From Mesocentrotus franciscanus (Eukaryota; Echinodermata; Echinoidea; Camarodonta; Strongylocentrotidae), in contig CP137675.1 of assembly GCA_037976565.1 (NCBI GenBank), positions 23,764,629 to 23,828,628 on the forward strand: a stretch of DNA of 64,000 bases, given 5' to 3'. Shown here piece after piece: positions 42,214 to 54,067 of the stretch; position 1 is the first letter of the stretch, and each line of letters opens with the position of its first letter. The notes beneath the pieces were generated by a model. That model ran no database searches and had not been told where the DNA came from. It saw nothing but the letters and a program-made list of their open reading frames with translations. The translations under genes and the position numbers were made by a program.

Positions 42214-45200
42214 TTATGCTTTACATTTATTCTCCTTGTCGTAGCTGGCGTACTCAGGATTATATTCGTTTGCCGCGAAGCACAGGGCTGCCGTCATGTC
42301 ACACTCACACAATCCTTGCGCACATGCGTCATTGGCTTCCGCGTCTGCAAACAAGAAAATGATTTAGAACATTAAAGAGATGGAGGTTGGTCTATCGATA
42401 ATGTCCATGGTAAGGTCAGGTCTCTAGCTGTCTTCGCCTACAATCTGACCCTGATAGGACACAGTTTCGAAACCGAATAACGTCTTTCACATGGTTAAAC
42501 GTTAAAGGTTGGTCCCAGACGAAAAAGTATGGAATGAATGAAAGTTTAAGCTTACTCCAATAAACATTAAACTTTTGCCACTTTAATAAACAAATTGCTA
42601 TTATTAATCAATGAATGAACTAATCTATTTGTTCGTTTTCGTTCTAATTTTTTGTCGTATTTCATTTAATGAAATAATAATGGAATGATGTTGATATTAA
42701 AATAATCTGATTTTATTTTATTTTATTTTAATTGAATTCATATGATTTGGAAGTATGAATACATTTAAAACATTACTTGTATTGGGATCCTAAATGAGCA
42801 ACAACACAAAAGAAAGAAAAAAGTAAAATAAATGGAACTGAATTCGCAGGAACTTACCGCAGCTGATGGTAAGCTCTTCGGCGTAATGAAGCAATTTCCA
42901 GGGTGCTCTACACTCGTAAGCGTAGCCTCGTAAATATATGCGGGGGCCATTCGGGCAGGGTCCTCCCTTAGCCTCTTCCAAATCACCGTAGCAATTGTCA
43001 TGTACCTGACAGCATCTTGTAAGACAAGAAGAATTACAAACAAAAATATTTAAATGGATGAATTTAATCGAAAGGAAATATTTAAACTAAAACCATTGAG
43101 CTACAAACAACTCATTTGCGTCGTTTAAGAATACTTGCGGAACTTTACAGTCTTCCTCGAAGGAGCATGGTTATTTTTACAACCAATGTGCAATATCAAG
43201 AACCCTTATAGAATAGTTTATTCTAAGAGTGTACACCATAAAAATACAGTTTAGCTAATAGTATATCAAGGGCATGATGGGATATTGTAATACATGAATG
43301 GATGAATGAATGAATAAGAAAAAGAGAAGACTTCGCTTTTTATTTGATATGATAGATTCATTCATCTCTACATGTTCAAAATGGCATATCAAATTGTCCT
43401 TGAGTTGGTTTATTTGCTATTTTGTTTTAAGCAATGGTACAATGAATACAAAAATATCTATCAGTTAGAATGACATTTTAAAAGTCACTGAAAAGGGGAA
43501 AGACACTTACATATCCACATCGTCTACTGGGGTGCCGAAACCTCCTGATCCGCAGAAGCAACCATATCCGTTGTATCTAGTACCGAATGAATGAGTAGCG
43601 CAGGATGCCATAGTCACGAAATTTATAATGGAAGCTTCACCAACCTTCTTATCCGCTGGATTGCCTGCCGCATAAACATATTGATATTAGTAAGTATACT
43701 AACTTTGATAGTAATGATAATGTATTACAACAACAATAATTAAAAAAAATCTCGTATTTTATGCGGGTCCCTTCAAAACATAATAATTATAGAGAAAATG
43801 CCGCATTCTATAGAAATATATGAAATAAATGAAACCAAGACATAACAAAAAAACAAACAACAAAATACAGGAATGTGATTAAAGGGGTCGTATTACATCA
43901 TTAAAGGGGACTTCCATCCTAAAATCTAGTTAGTTTTAATAAAGGCAGAAATATGTGAGAAACAAATTAGTGACAGTAACTGTTTGAACCATATCCGATT
44001 GAAAATAAGAAAGCAATGGATTTTTGAAGTTGTCATCATTAAACAAAAATTGGCAACACTGTGACGTATCTTGGGAGCTCCTCTCCAATATTTTCTGTGC
44101 AGAATATTTCATAAACTGTCACTTTCTTAGTTATCAATGACGGCATAGATCTGTTTCATGCAGGGGTTGTTAAAAACATATTTGCTATACTTATATTTGA
44201 GGTGAATAGGGAAAAAATAATATTGTTGATCTTTTTTATAGTACAGGGCCGATGGGACGGGTCCTCGCAAGATACGTCACAGACTTGCCAATTTGTGTTT
44301 GATTGATCGCACCTTCTACATTCCTATTTTTAATAGGTTTTTGCTCAAACTTTCACTGACCTGTTTCTCTCATTTGTCTGCGTCTATTAAAACCAACTTA
44401 ACATCAGGTTGGACTACCCTTTGAAGATATATTTGAAAGTTAAAGGGGCATCGTTATTACCCACGCTATTACCCACGCTATAAAAGAAACTAACGTGACA
44501 CATTCAAATGGGGTAATATTAAAACACGACTCGACCTCAAGATGACTGAAATAAGATTTGATAAAAGAGTTCAATTGCAATGCAACACGGCACAATACAG
44601 CGGAATAAGGCATGGGACGCAAAGAAAGTGAACACGGTGAAGGGAGTGAAATTGAAAAGATAAGATAACATGAAAGGAGTCAAGAACGATGACAATTCTG
44701 ATATAAACGACTAGTACCGTAATGATCATAATAGAATAACAATATTGATATTAATCACAACAGATGTAATTAACTTAAACCATTAACAATATTGGATAAG
44801 ATGATGGAGAGTCAATATCATGTTCAGAAGGGCTGTATTAAATGCAAAGAGCGTTTCTAGTACTACAAGAAATTTCAAATGATTTTTATTTCTCATGCAA
44901 AACATAATACGATGAATACGTCTGTTACAAATAATATACAATGAAACGACAAATATAATAGAAATAGCACGAGAAAGGAGGAACTAACTAGAAGCAGAGC
45001 TTGTTGAAGTGTTAGTTCCTCAGATGCTATTTTATAACATATCTTGAACAAAGTATACTTAGAAAATAAAAGGCTCAATTTATAGACCACCGAATTCGAC
45101 ATCAGACTATTTTGAAAAGCTTGATATATGCCTTGCAAAAGTAATGTCTGAAAACATGAGCTGTGCTATTTTTGGAGACTTTAACTGTAACTTCATGAGT

Positions 45201-48026
45201 GATAAAAGAGATACAAATGCAGAAAAATTACAATTCATATTTGAGTGATATGGTCTTAAGCAATTAGTTAACCTACCTACTCGTATCTCTCAAAATACAT
45301 GCTCAATTATTGACTTGGTTTTTGTCACTCTGAGACTGGCGTCTTTAAGACTAGCATTAGTGACCATTACCTAGTTTATACTGTGAGAGGTTTCAATAAC
45401 AACCAAAAATCCGCAAAGGGCAAATCTACTAAATTTCGTTCGTTTAAAAACCTCGTTGTGAATGACTTCTTATTCGATCTACAAAGAATTTCATGGAGAT
45501 CATGCATAAATGTTAATGATATTAACAGAGCATGGGAGACGTGGCTTAGATTATTTATGGACGTTGTTGATAAACATATGCCGCTCTGTGAGAAAAGAAA
45601 AAGAAATAATGCGTGCCCTTGGATTAACGAGGAGATTATTCAAACTATGCGCGAAAGAGATCATGCCCACGATGTAGCGTTGAAGATGGTTGACGACGCA
45701 TCGTGGAAAAGGTACAAAGAACTAAAGAACAAGGTAAATCATCTTCTGAGAAAGGAAAAAAGAAAATATCACAGTGCTCAGATAGATGAAAGTAAAGGAA
45801 ATAGCAAAAAGATGTGGCAGAGTGTCAAACATATTATTCCTAAATCTAAACAGGTCTTACCCTGCAGCATAGAAGTGAATGGGGCTAAAATTACAGATAA
45901 TAAAAGTATTGCTCAAAGTTGCCCAACCATTAACCAATACCGAACTTGAAATATTTTTTTTTATATAGGACAGAGATCCATTTGCGAAATGACTCACCAA
46001 AATTATACTTTTCTAAACATGAGCTAAGAAATTGTATATCTAAGACATCGAATGCTTAAGTAAAATCTGCTAGCATAATTGCTCAAGTTTGACCATTTTC
46101 ATGAAATATTCAATGATATCTTTTGTCAACCTTACATTACTGGCTGCCAGACGGCCTTTTATATAATCTGTCTGATTTCCATGTACAATCTCTCCAATGA
46201 CTTTCTGTACCCTTGCAGCTAAAACCGCTGCCATTATTTTATAGTCATAATTAAGCAAAGTGATAGGTCTCCATTTTTTTAAATCGTGAGAATCACCTTT
46301 CTTAAACAACAATGTAATGATCCATTTCTGTTGTGTGTTCGACATCATTCCTGTTACATAACACTCATTCAAAGCTTCAACAACCAATGTTTTTATCTGC
46401 GACCAAAACACCTGATAGAATTCAATAGAGATTCCGTCTGATCCCGGTGTCTTATTTTTCTGCATTGCAAATACTGCACGTTTATATTCCTCTTCGGTAA
46501 TTAATCCATCACACAATTCTTTGTTTTCGTTAGATAATTGATTAATATTTTGAAAACCAATATAATTGCTCATATTCTTGATATCATGTTTTTCTTTTTA
46601 AAACAAATTTGAATAATACTTTACAACTTCTTCCATAATCTCCTCATTTTTGCTAACAATTTTACTATCATTTCCACGTTTTAATTGTGAAATTTCCTTT
46701 TTTTTGCAATACTCTTTTCAAAACCCCCAAAATACTTCGTACTTCTATATCCTTCTTCCATCCACCTAATACGAGCTCGGATTCCAGCTCTTCTAGATTC
46801 ATGTCTATAGATCTTCTCTAACCTCTCCTTTGTATCGGTGTACTTTTTTTCTACTTCTTGATCAGGTATACTGACATCAATTTGTTTTCCAAGTTCACAC
46901 AATTTCTTGTCTAATGAAAACTTATCATTTTTCCTATCGAGTGATTTTGTTCTACAGAATTGTTGTGAAAATTCACGAATTTTAATCTTGAACATTTCCC
47001 ACCTTTTTTGTGAAGATGAATCATCTTCACAAAAGGAATGGATAATTTCCGAAACTTTCATTTTGTAATTTACATCATCTAGCATGTCGGTATTCATTTT
47101 CCAATACCCTGGTCCTCTCTCATTTTGTTTAATACAAAATTTAAGTGTTATAGCATTATGATCAGTTCTAATTGCAGGTCGGATATATCAGTACACAATG
47201 TTTTTATCTTAATTTGTTTAGTTACAAGCCAAAAATCCAATCTCGAAGCCCTCTTGAGAGATATGTTTCTCCGTGTGTACTGCTTGATATCTAAATGCAT
47301 TAGTAGTCTCCAGACATCGCATAGAGCATATCTTTTAACAAACTTTTTGAGATTTACGGGTGTCTTGTAATATCTGTTTTCCGTTCCTTGTACATCCTTG
47401 TGCATGTCTAGCACACAGTTCCAATCACCCCCTAGAATTAACCCACGGTCACTGTTATAATGTTTATTCATTTCAGAATTTAACTTTCGAAAGAAGCCTT
47501 CTCCATGTTGCTTTTGAGTAGGCGCATACACATTTATTAGCAATGAATCCATATCAAAATACGTAATTACACAAAATTACTACACACGATACTGATCGTA
47601 GTTCTGCATTATTTTTTCTTTGGCATTTTTGTCGATGTCTTTTGCTTTCGTTTGTTTTGTTTCACGTTCTTTCCTTTCAGAGGATGTTTAAATAACTCTG
47701 GTGATTCGACTGATATTTCTGACATATCGTACACTCCTTCTTCATCGCTCACCTGTCAGTCATTGTAATTTGAGAATTCGCTAAAATCATTTGCTAAATC
47801 TTTTGTATATTGTGCATTTACCCCACTTATCTGGACTCCAATATATCTCAATGAACATCTCTATTTTTGCAATTGTAATTATCTCTTATAATAAAGTTAC
47901 TAACATTCTACCCTACTATGTAAAGTGCATAGAGATTTTATGAGTATAATCTTTACTCTACGCCTCATAGTTCCTACCTGATGCAAACGATATGAACATT
48001 GCAACGACCAGTATGCTGTAATGCAT
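42214..48026 (-). CDS. Secreted phospholipase A2 (group I type), copy 1
   Basis: Hydrolyses the sn-2 ester of phospholipids with Ca2+; secreted, digestive or defensive by family knowledge. Minus-strand exons in order: 47978-48026, 43511-43664, 42858-43015, 42214-42344, with phases 1, 2 and 1 matching; 163 residues. Residues 1-16 form a short hydrophobic signal peptide. Seen: Ca2+ loop YGCFCGSGG (50-58), active site CCQVHDNCY with His73/Asp74, second Asp136 in CECDMTAALCF, and many Cys at group I spacing. Odd: residue 68 before the CC is Ile (codon AT|A) where the family and copy 2 have Arg, caused by a G-to-T change in the last exon base, which also weakens the donor. The 4.3-kb first intron is full of LINE DNA. 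Stop TAA at 42,214. Confidence 0.9.
43901..44424. mobile_element. MITE with subterminal inverted repeats
   Basis: Left end TTAAAGGGGACTTCCATCCT and right end CAGGTTGGACTACCCTTTGAA are imperfect inverted repeats. Inside, CTGTGACGTATCTTG (44,059) and CAAGATACGTCACAG (44,268), and ATTGGCAA blocks beside them, are inverted too. Sits in intron 1 of PLA2 copy 1. Non-coding. Confidence 0.6.
45072..45917 (+). mobile_element. CR1/L2-type LINE fragment, 3'-truncated
   Basis: Translates (with breaks near 45,250 and 45,330) to the C-terminal part of an AP-type endonuclease (SIYRPPNS, IFGDFNCN, ISDHYLVY) and the linker before the reverse transcriptase (CPWINEEI, RYKELKNKVNHLLRKEKRKY). Similarity stops at IAQS near 45,917 where another LINE abuts. 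It lacks the RT domain and 3' end, the opposite of ordinary LINE 5' truncation. Confidence 0.75.
45917..47770 (-). mobile_element. L1/Tx1-type LINE fragment, 3'-truncated
   Basis: Reading on the minus strand from 47,770: a basic ORF1 tail ending MPKKK stop, then ORF2 with endonuclease text (INVYAPTQ, LILGGDWNCVLD), a linker, and reverse transcriptase text (KNKTPGSDGISIEFYQ, RPITLLNYDYKI), then DFT-stop-AFD and FRKWISVLYK after a frameshift. It ends at about 45,917 before the YADD catalytic region. Several stops and frame breaks make it inactive. No target duplication found. Confidence 0.8.
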
Positions 48027-48027
48027 G

Positions 48028-48136
48028 GTGAGGCTTGTTTGAGAATCTAAGTCCAATGAAGTTTGGCAGATATCTTGATGGTCCTGACGCACTGGATGTT
48101 TCTACAACAGACTAGCCTCATATTTGTATATATACA
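48028..48136 (-). promoter_or_regulatory. PLA2 copy 1 core promoter and 5' UTR
   Basis: GTATATATAC at 48,126-48,135 is a good TATA box about 100 bp upstream of the ATG at 48,026, giving a predicted start near 48,100 and a 5' UTR of about 75 nt. No intron is needed before the ATG. Confidence 0.6.
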
Positions 48137-48137
48137 A

Positions 48138-48570
48138 GAGCCATAGCGTAAGAACACATCGGTAGTTTCGTCTAATAACGATTATGAATAAAATTACAAT
48201 TTGAAAACGTAAAGAGACATAATGAACAGATGGTGAAATAAACAGCTTTACGGCTGAAAGCAGATTTTTTTTAAATCACCGTATTGAAATAAATAAATAG
48301 CCTAGCAAAATAGGTACGTAAAGAGCCATAGCATTAATTAAAAATACATCGGTAGTTTCGTCTAATTACGATTATGATTAAATTACAACTTGGAAAACGT
48401 AAAGAGACAGAATGAACAGATGGTAAATAAAATTTTGAAAATTTTGAGAAAAAAAAAGAAAACGTAAAGAGATATTAATGAAATTCATCGGTAGTTTCGT
48501 CCAATTACGATTTTGATTAAATTACAATATGAAAATGTAAAGAGGCAGAAAGAACAGATGGTGAATTAAA
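48138..48570. repeat. Three direct repeats upstream of the PLA2 TATA box
   Basis: A core of about 87 bp starting ACATCGGTAGTTTCGTCTAA and ending AGAACAGATGGTGAA-like occurs at about 48,156, 48,356 and 48,485. Each contains TAATTACGATTATGATTAAA-like homeodomain-type AT cores. They directly precede the promoter and may act as a proximal regulatory array, or may be neutral repeats. Confidence 0.7.
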
Positions 48571-48719
48571 ATGAGTGCTGTTGAAGTTTTTGCGGTTGAC
48601 ACGTCTTCCAGCGGCAACAATATAACATATGATAAAGTAAACTAACATTTAATCAGTTTGTATCCACAATACCAGTAGAGCCTTGAACAAATACAACTTT
48701 GATTTGGTTATATGATACT

Positions 48720-48762
48720 AGTACCGCTACCTCTGCTACTACTACTTCTACTACTACTACTT

Positions 48763-48796
<34 letters not shown>

Positions 48797-49024
48797 AGTT
48801 ATTAATCCTACGACTACTACTTCTGCTTTTACTACTACTGCTAGTACTGCTACTTCTCCTAAAAGCACTGGTTCAACAACTGATACTAATAACATTACTA
48901 CTAATTCTACTACTACTATTTCTACTTCTACTACTTCTACTACTACTTCTACTACTACTACTACTACTATTTATTCTACAGTTACTACTACATGTACTAC
49001 TACTAATAATTCTATTAGTACTGA
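48720..49024. repeat. (CTA/ACT)n array 1
   Basis: About 300 bp of ACT triplets with TCT variants. Long Thr/Ser or Leu frames cross it on both strands and are artefacts. Confidence 0.95.
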
Positions 49025-49319
49025 TTGATATGGTTATGTGATAATTAAAACAAGAAGGATATGTCAAAGATATACATAGTGTGAAAATATTGTGGTCTAC
49101 AGTCAAATGAAATGTAAACAGGTAAAGTTAAAAGGTATTATCTTTTCGGTGTCCCATATTTGTGTTATCATGAATCTTTGAGTTTGGACATGTGACATCA
49201 AATGCGCTATTTCACTATTTAGTCTGATGTTAGCGAATCAGAAATCATAAATCCTATGTTGTGTTTGGTAAAGGTATATAAGACAAAGATATAGCTTGAT
49301 TTTGCCCTAATACAGTCAT

Positions 49320-49458
49320 AAGACTACTACTGCTACTACTGTCACTTCTACTACCACCACTACTACTACTACTACTACCACTTATACTGCTACTACTACT
49401 ACTACTACCACTTCTACTACTACAACTTCTTCTACTACCACCACTACTACTGTCACTT

Positions 49459-49491
<33 letters not shown>

Positions 49492-50000
49492 TTACTACTA
49501 CTTCTACCACCACTCCTACTACAACTATTACTATAACTACTACCACTTCTACTACTACCACCACTAATACTAATATTACTACTACTACTTCTACCACTTC
49601 TACTACTACTACCACCGCTAATAGTACTACTGGCACTACTACTACCACCACCACCACTACTACTACTACTACCACTACTACTACTACCACTACTACTACA
49701 ACGCTCACAACTATTATTCCTCCTACTCCTCCTACTACTGCTACTACTAATTCTACTACTGCTACTGCTACTACTTCTACTATTACTACTAATATTCCCA
49801 CTACTTCTACTACTACTACTACTACTCCTACTCCCGCAAGTTCTACCGCTATTCCTGCTAAATCTGTAGCTATTACAGCTTGTATTATCACTACTGCTTC
49901 TACTTAAGCTACATCTATTTCTACAACTAAATGTAATACTGCTGCTACTACTCCCACTACTACTAGCCTTACTACTACTACTCCTAATACTACTACTACA
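49320..50000. repeat. (CTA/ACT)n array 2
   Basis: About 680 bp of ACT/ACC triplets. Flanked on both sides by sequence also found beside arrays 1 and 3 (TATGTCAAAG, CAGTCAA.TGAAATGTAA, CAGGTAAAG; TTTAGTCTGAT), showing that a unit of about 1 kb was duplicated. Confidence 0.95.
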
Positions 50001-50299
50001 TTAAAGATATGTCAAAGCTATACAGAGTGTGAAAATTATGGCCTACAGTCAAGTGAAATGTAATCAGGTAAAGCTAAACAACATGAGGGTAGTCCTTACA
50101 TATTATTTTTTATTTTATCCAAGGAAGATCTCTCCAAATAATAACCGTAGTATGAATGGAAGATAACTATTTTGGAAAGTGCTTTGAACTGAAATTCTTT
50201 TTATTCGTTTCTGAACTGCACTGTATTTCTTTTAACTAGTTAAAGATATGTTGTTTTTTAGAACTAGGTCATTATTTAGTCTGATAAGCGGATCAGATA

Positions 50300-50400
50300 A
50301 AATAAATACTTCTACAGTTATTACTACTATACTGCTACTATCAATCATACTATTACTACTATTGCTCCTGATACTACTCCTATGCTCCCACTATTACTAT

Positions 50401-50435
<35 letters not shown>

Positions 50436-50522
50436 TTACAATATTACAGTACTACCACTACTACTATTACAATATAACAGTACTACCCCTACTACTTTAA
50501 CTTCTGCATCTATATCTGCCTA
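50300..50522. repeat. (CTA/ACT)n array 3
   Basis: About 220 bp of ACT/ATT triplets after the third ATTTAGTCTGAT-like flank. Confidence 0.9.
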
Positions 50523-50555
50523 AATGCAAAACCACACAAGGTCAATTTTCAATAT

Positions 50556-51185
50556 CATTTATGGGCATGAAAATATGGAATAGTATACCATATGATTTAA
50601 GAGGAATACGATCTAAAAATGCTTTTCGGAAGGGGTTAACGATACATCTAAATACTTTGCGTTAAACGAAAGTTAAGACTTCTTAAAATGGCAAAAAAGG
50701 AATCTCAGATTAGAGAATTTCTAAAAAGATCACTAGATAATGTTGTATTTTTAAAATTACGTTTGGTTCTGATACCGAAGTCAACACACACTTGACTTAC
50801 ATGTATATATTAAGTAAGAAATATTTCTAAATAACTATTCTATTTCTTTGTTTACTTTCACAATAGTTAAATGTTACATGTATATATATGTGATATAGTA
50901 TAGTAAAAAATAGTTTTAAAATTCTTGCCAAAGACAGGGAACCAGACTCGACTAGCACTTGTGCTAACTTCTGGTACCCCCTTTAACAACAAAAGTGTAC
51001 ACATAATCTTGTTATTCATTTGTATATAACATACTTTGTAAAACAATGTTTATATTTTTCATGTGTAATGTTATCGATCTTGTGTTATATTGTTATACTT
51101 TATGTAATCATGCTTGATACATTATGTTTTTTACTTGTTATAATTTTTGTTGTTAATAAACTCAAACTCAAACTCAAACTCAATT
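50556..51185 (+). mobile_element. LINE 3' end with (CAAACT)n tail
   Basis: Contains WNSIPYDLRGIRSKNAFRKG and LTIHL before a stop, typical of L2/CR1 ends. Then comes a 3' UTR with GACTCGACTAGCACTTGTGC and a tail of CTCAAA repeats at 51,160-51,182. The same 3' UTR motif occurs in the next element, so both are one family. Confidence 0.75.
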
Positions 51186-51524
51186 ATTACTTCTACTACT
51201 ACTTCTCTCCAACCAATAGACCAGTTCGTAGATACAATCTGAGCATGCGCAGATAAAGGTCACTTGTACAAAATTGTAAAACCCACTGAGACTATTACTG
51301 GATACATGCTCACGAAAGTTATGTTATTATTATTGATGCATGCACATGTGATACATTTTATTGAACACAGGCGGAAGTAATCCTTTCAAGAGGGCAAACA
51401 AAGAATCACCTCCATGACTTTAGCTGTGATTATTCCAAAAGGCACAAAGTGGGATTTATCTATGTTTAAAAGATCTGTCGATATTTGGGGTTATCTGAAC
51501 ACTTGAATTGTATATTTTATACTC

Positions 51525-52612
51525 AAAAGATGGCTGTACGTGATATAACTTTCAAGCCACATCGTTCTCATACTAATGCACTGTTTCATGATCTCACATT
51601 ATTGAATTTTTAAAAATTGTATAAATTATCTATTTGTACTTTTGTGTTTGATTTGATAAATGAACGATTACCTCATTCCTTAAAACATTATTGCAGTATG
51701 ATACAGTGGCGGATCCAGGGGCCGGGGCCCGGGCCCCTCCCTAGAAAAAAACAGGTAAAAACACCCTTTTTGAAGAAAAAGAAGATGGGCCCTCCTGGCG
51801 CCCAAGGGGTGGCGGTGGAAAAATTACCCTTCCCGTAGGGAAAAAATTTTCGGGTGCCAAAAAAAAATGTGCTCACTACCCCCGCCCACTGAGCAAAAAA
51901 TCGACCGGCACGATTTTCAAATTTTCGCACGAAGTGGGCCCCTTTTTAGGCCCCCTCCCTTGCCGCCGGCTGGATCCGCCCCTGGTATGATACAACATGA
52001 ATATTCCACAAGACAAAAAACGGGTCGACAATTACGTCTTCCTTTATTCAAAACAGACCAAGGAAAGTTTTCTGTTTTGTTTGTTGAGAGTAATTTTTGG
52101 AATATGCTTCCTACTGATCTAAGAATTGAGAGATCAGGAACCTCTTTCGTATAAAACTTACACAATTACTCTTAGGTAAAAAACCACGAATTACAACCTT
52201 GTAATTTTATAGGAACCAGTCTCGTTTTTTTTATTGTAATATTATACACAAATCTTATTTATAGGATTTGGAAACCCATCGTGTATTTTTCAATAAACTT
52301 TATTTTAGGCTTTAGATAACGAGAGTCAAACTCGACTAGCACATGTGCTATTTTTTACTCTATTTTACCATCGATCACAAACTCATTGTAAATAGTCATG
52401 TATTGTTTTACTCTTGACACTAAATTTACTTACAATTATTTTTAAAATAATTTTTATAATGTACGTGTATATCGCTGTAGAACATGTATTTTTATGATTC
52501 ATGTCATGTATATATGTTATATTGACATTGTCATTGTACATTTATATATATCTTTTTTTTTCAATGTTTTCAATGGTGGTGAATAAATAAATTCAATTCA
52601 ATTCAAATGCGC
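51525..52612 (+). mobile_element. Second LINE 3' end of the same family, interrupted by a hAT element
   Basis: RT C-terminal text is split: KMAVRDITFKPHRSHTNALF then YKLSICTFVFDLINERLPHS before the insertion, and EYSTRQKTGRQLRLPLFK and WNMLPTDLRIERSGTSF after it. The 3' UTR carries CAAACTCGACTAGCACATGT, shared with the copy at 50.9 kb, and ends in an (AATTC)n tail at 52,588-52,607. Confidence 0.8.
51704..51984. mobile_element. hAT-type non-autonomous transposon with 8-bp target duplication
   Basis: Starts CAGTGGCGGATCCAGGGG and ends in the inverse CTGGATCCGCCCCTG. Flanked by identical GTATGATA at 51,696-51,703 and 51,985-51,992. Length 281 bp, no coding capacity, inserted in LINE coding DNA. 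CAG termini and 8-bp duplications are the known hAT signature. Confidence 0.9.
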
Positions 52613-52639
52613 TAACTACGAACTGGTCTATTTATTACT

Positions 52640-52825
52640 GTTCTTTCTCCGGACCCTGCAAATCTCGTTACTCTAACATTGTGAGTTACCCATTTACACC
52701 TGAGTAGAAAGTGGCAATTATAGATTAATATCTTAGCAAAGGACGTTAGTCCTGGGCCAAGATTCCGACCATCAACTGTTGGATCTATAGTCAATGACAT
52801 GAACCACTATACACCACAGCTCTTC
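52640..52825 (-). mobile_element. tRNA-SINE, minus strand, degraded head
   Basis: Minus strand reads the shared body ACGTCCTTTGCTAAGATATT and CACCTTT-like text (TGCCACTTTCTACTCAGGTG). The A/B boxes are weak (GTATAGTGGTTCATGTC, GGTCGGAATCTTGG). Confidence 0.6.
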
Positions 52826-54060
52826 AGTTGTCTTTTTACATAGAACTGCTTCTTTTTGAAAAGTGCGGAAGTTGGTTTACAGGTGTAGGGATGAATTATT
52901 GATGGGATATGCCCCCATAATATTAAATACAGTCTCCCATCTCTCCCACTATATACCAACCACAGTCTCTTTAAGAATTTGTGCCTGTGCCTCTTTCCGT
53001 TTCTCTTTCCCTCTCTCTCGTTTCTGGCTGCAGCACACCCGATATTCAAGCACATTTACAAGGCCAGTAGGTCAGTTGCACTTGATACATTACAACACAC
53101 CTGGACACCGTTGACATACGCGCGCACCCTCCTACACACCAAATTTCACACTCCCACACACCCCACCAACACTCACCTTTACTGATTGTGGAAAGTGTAA
53201 AAATTCCTCATTTAAACTTTTGGCACGTCAACAACGTACCCTAGACATACTCTTACTCTTAAAACTTGTGTAGTAATTGCACTTTAATTGCACTTAATTC
53301 GAATAAAGGCTGATTTATTTGGAGAAAAAAGTCTTCAATTATAAATGGAACGACTTTATCCAATATGACTGATTAAATATTCATTGATTGTCATTACCTG
53401 GTAAGACATGTCGGATCACTAGAGTCCTGATCTCGACTACGCATGCTTAATATTAGAGTTCAATAATTAAACTGCACAATGCTTCTGAATTGAGAGTATA
53501 ATTCCCTTTATTGTACAAAATCGATGAAATCTCGAAAAACACATTTGTTTGTCTCCAGTTCGATCCACAATCATCTTTTTTCATACCCCATGCTTCCATT
53601 TTCTCTAACCTCAGGAGTTACCGTTCGGTGTGAGTGTGCAGCCAATCATTATTATGCAAGTAAACTCCAATTAGTGGAGTGAACTTTACCCAAAATAGTT
53701 ATATCATATTATACACATTTTAACAATTTAACGTGAAATCTCTATAAGAGAGTGGCACACTTGTGTTTCTCTTACCAAAAGGGATGTCCTGCCTCCTTCG
53801 TATTATTGCTAATATTTTATGACATCTGTTGTGATGAAATGCTATCATATCCTTCTATAATTTAAAACCTTTCTGTATATTTTTTTAATTCGAAATATTA
53901 TATTTTAAAGTAATTACTCCATATAATCAAATAATTAGTGCTCAAGTAGTTATTTAAGAATACTGCAATACTTTTAAATGTCAAAATCATTGTAAACCCG
54001 TAAAGGATAAATTAATCATTTAAAGGATGATGCTTACTTGTAATGCTAAATTATAAGTAT
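52826..54060. other. Gene-free stretch, nothing recognised
   Basis: Anonymous AT-rich DNA with a C-rich CACACACCC patch near 53,150. No exon, RNA gene or clear repeat was supported. Confidence 0.5.
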
Positions 54061-54067
54061 GTATAAT

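Noticed and set aside
45072..47770. Twin-priming inversion of a single LINE
   Set aside because: The two halves belong to different clades (CR1/L2-like and L1/Tx1-like), each with its own endonuclease text.
48138..48570. CRISPR-like array
   Set aside because: Only three long diverged repeats at unequal spacing in an animal genome; no cas genes.
48699..49041. Long open frames of Thr/Ser or Leu over 109 residues
   Set aside because: They are translations of the ACT triplet array, open in several frames on both strands, with no start context or splice signals.
49382..49891. 169-residue Val-rich frame on the minus strand
   Set aside because: Trinucleotide repeat artefact.
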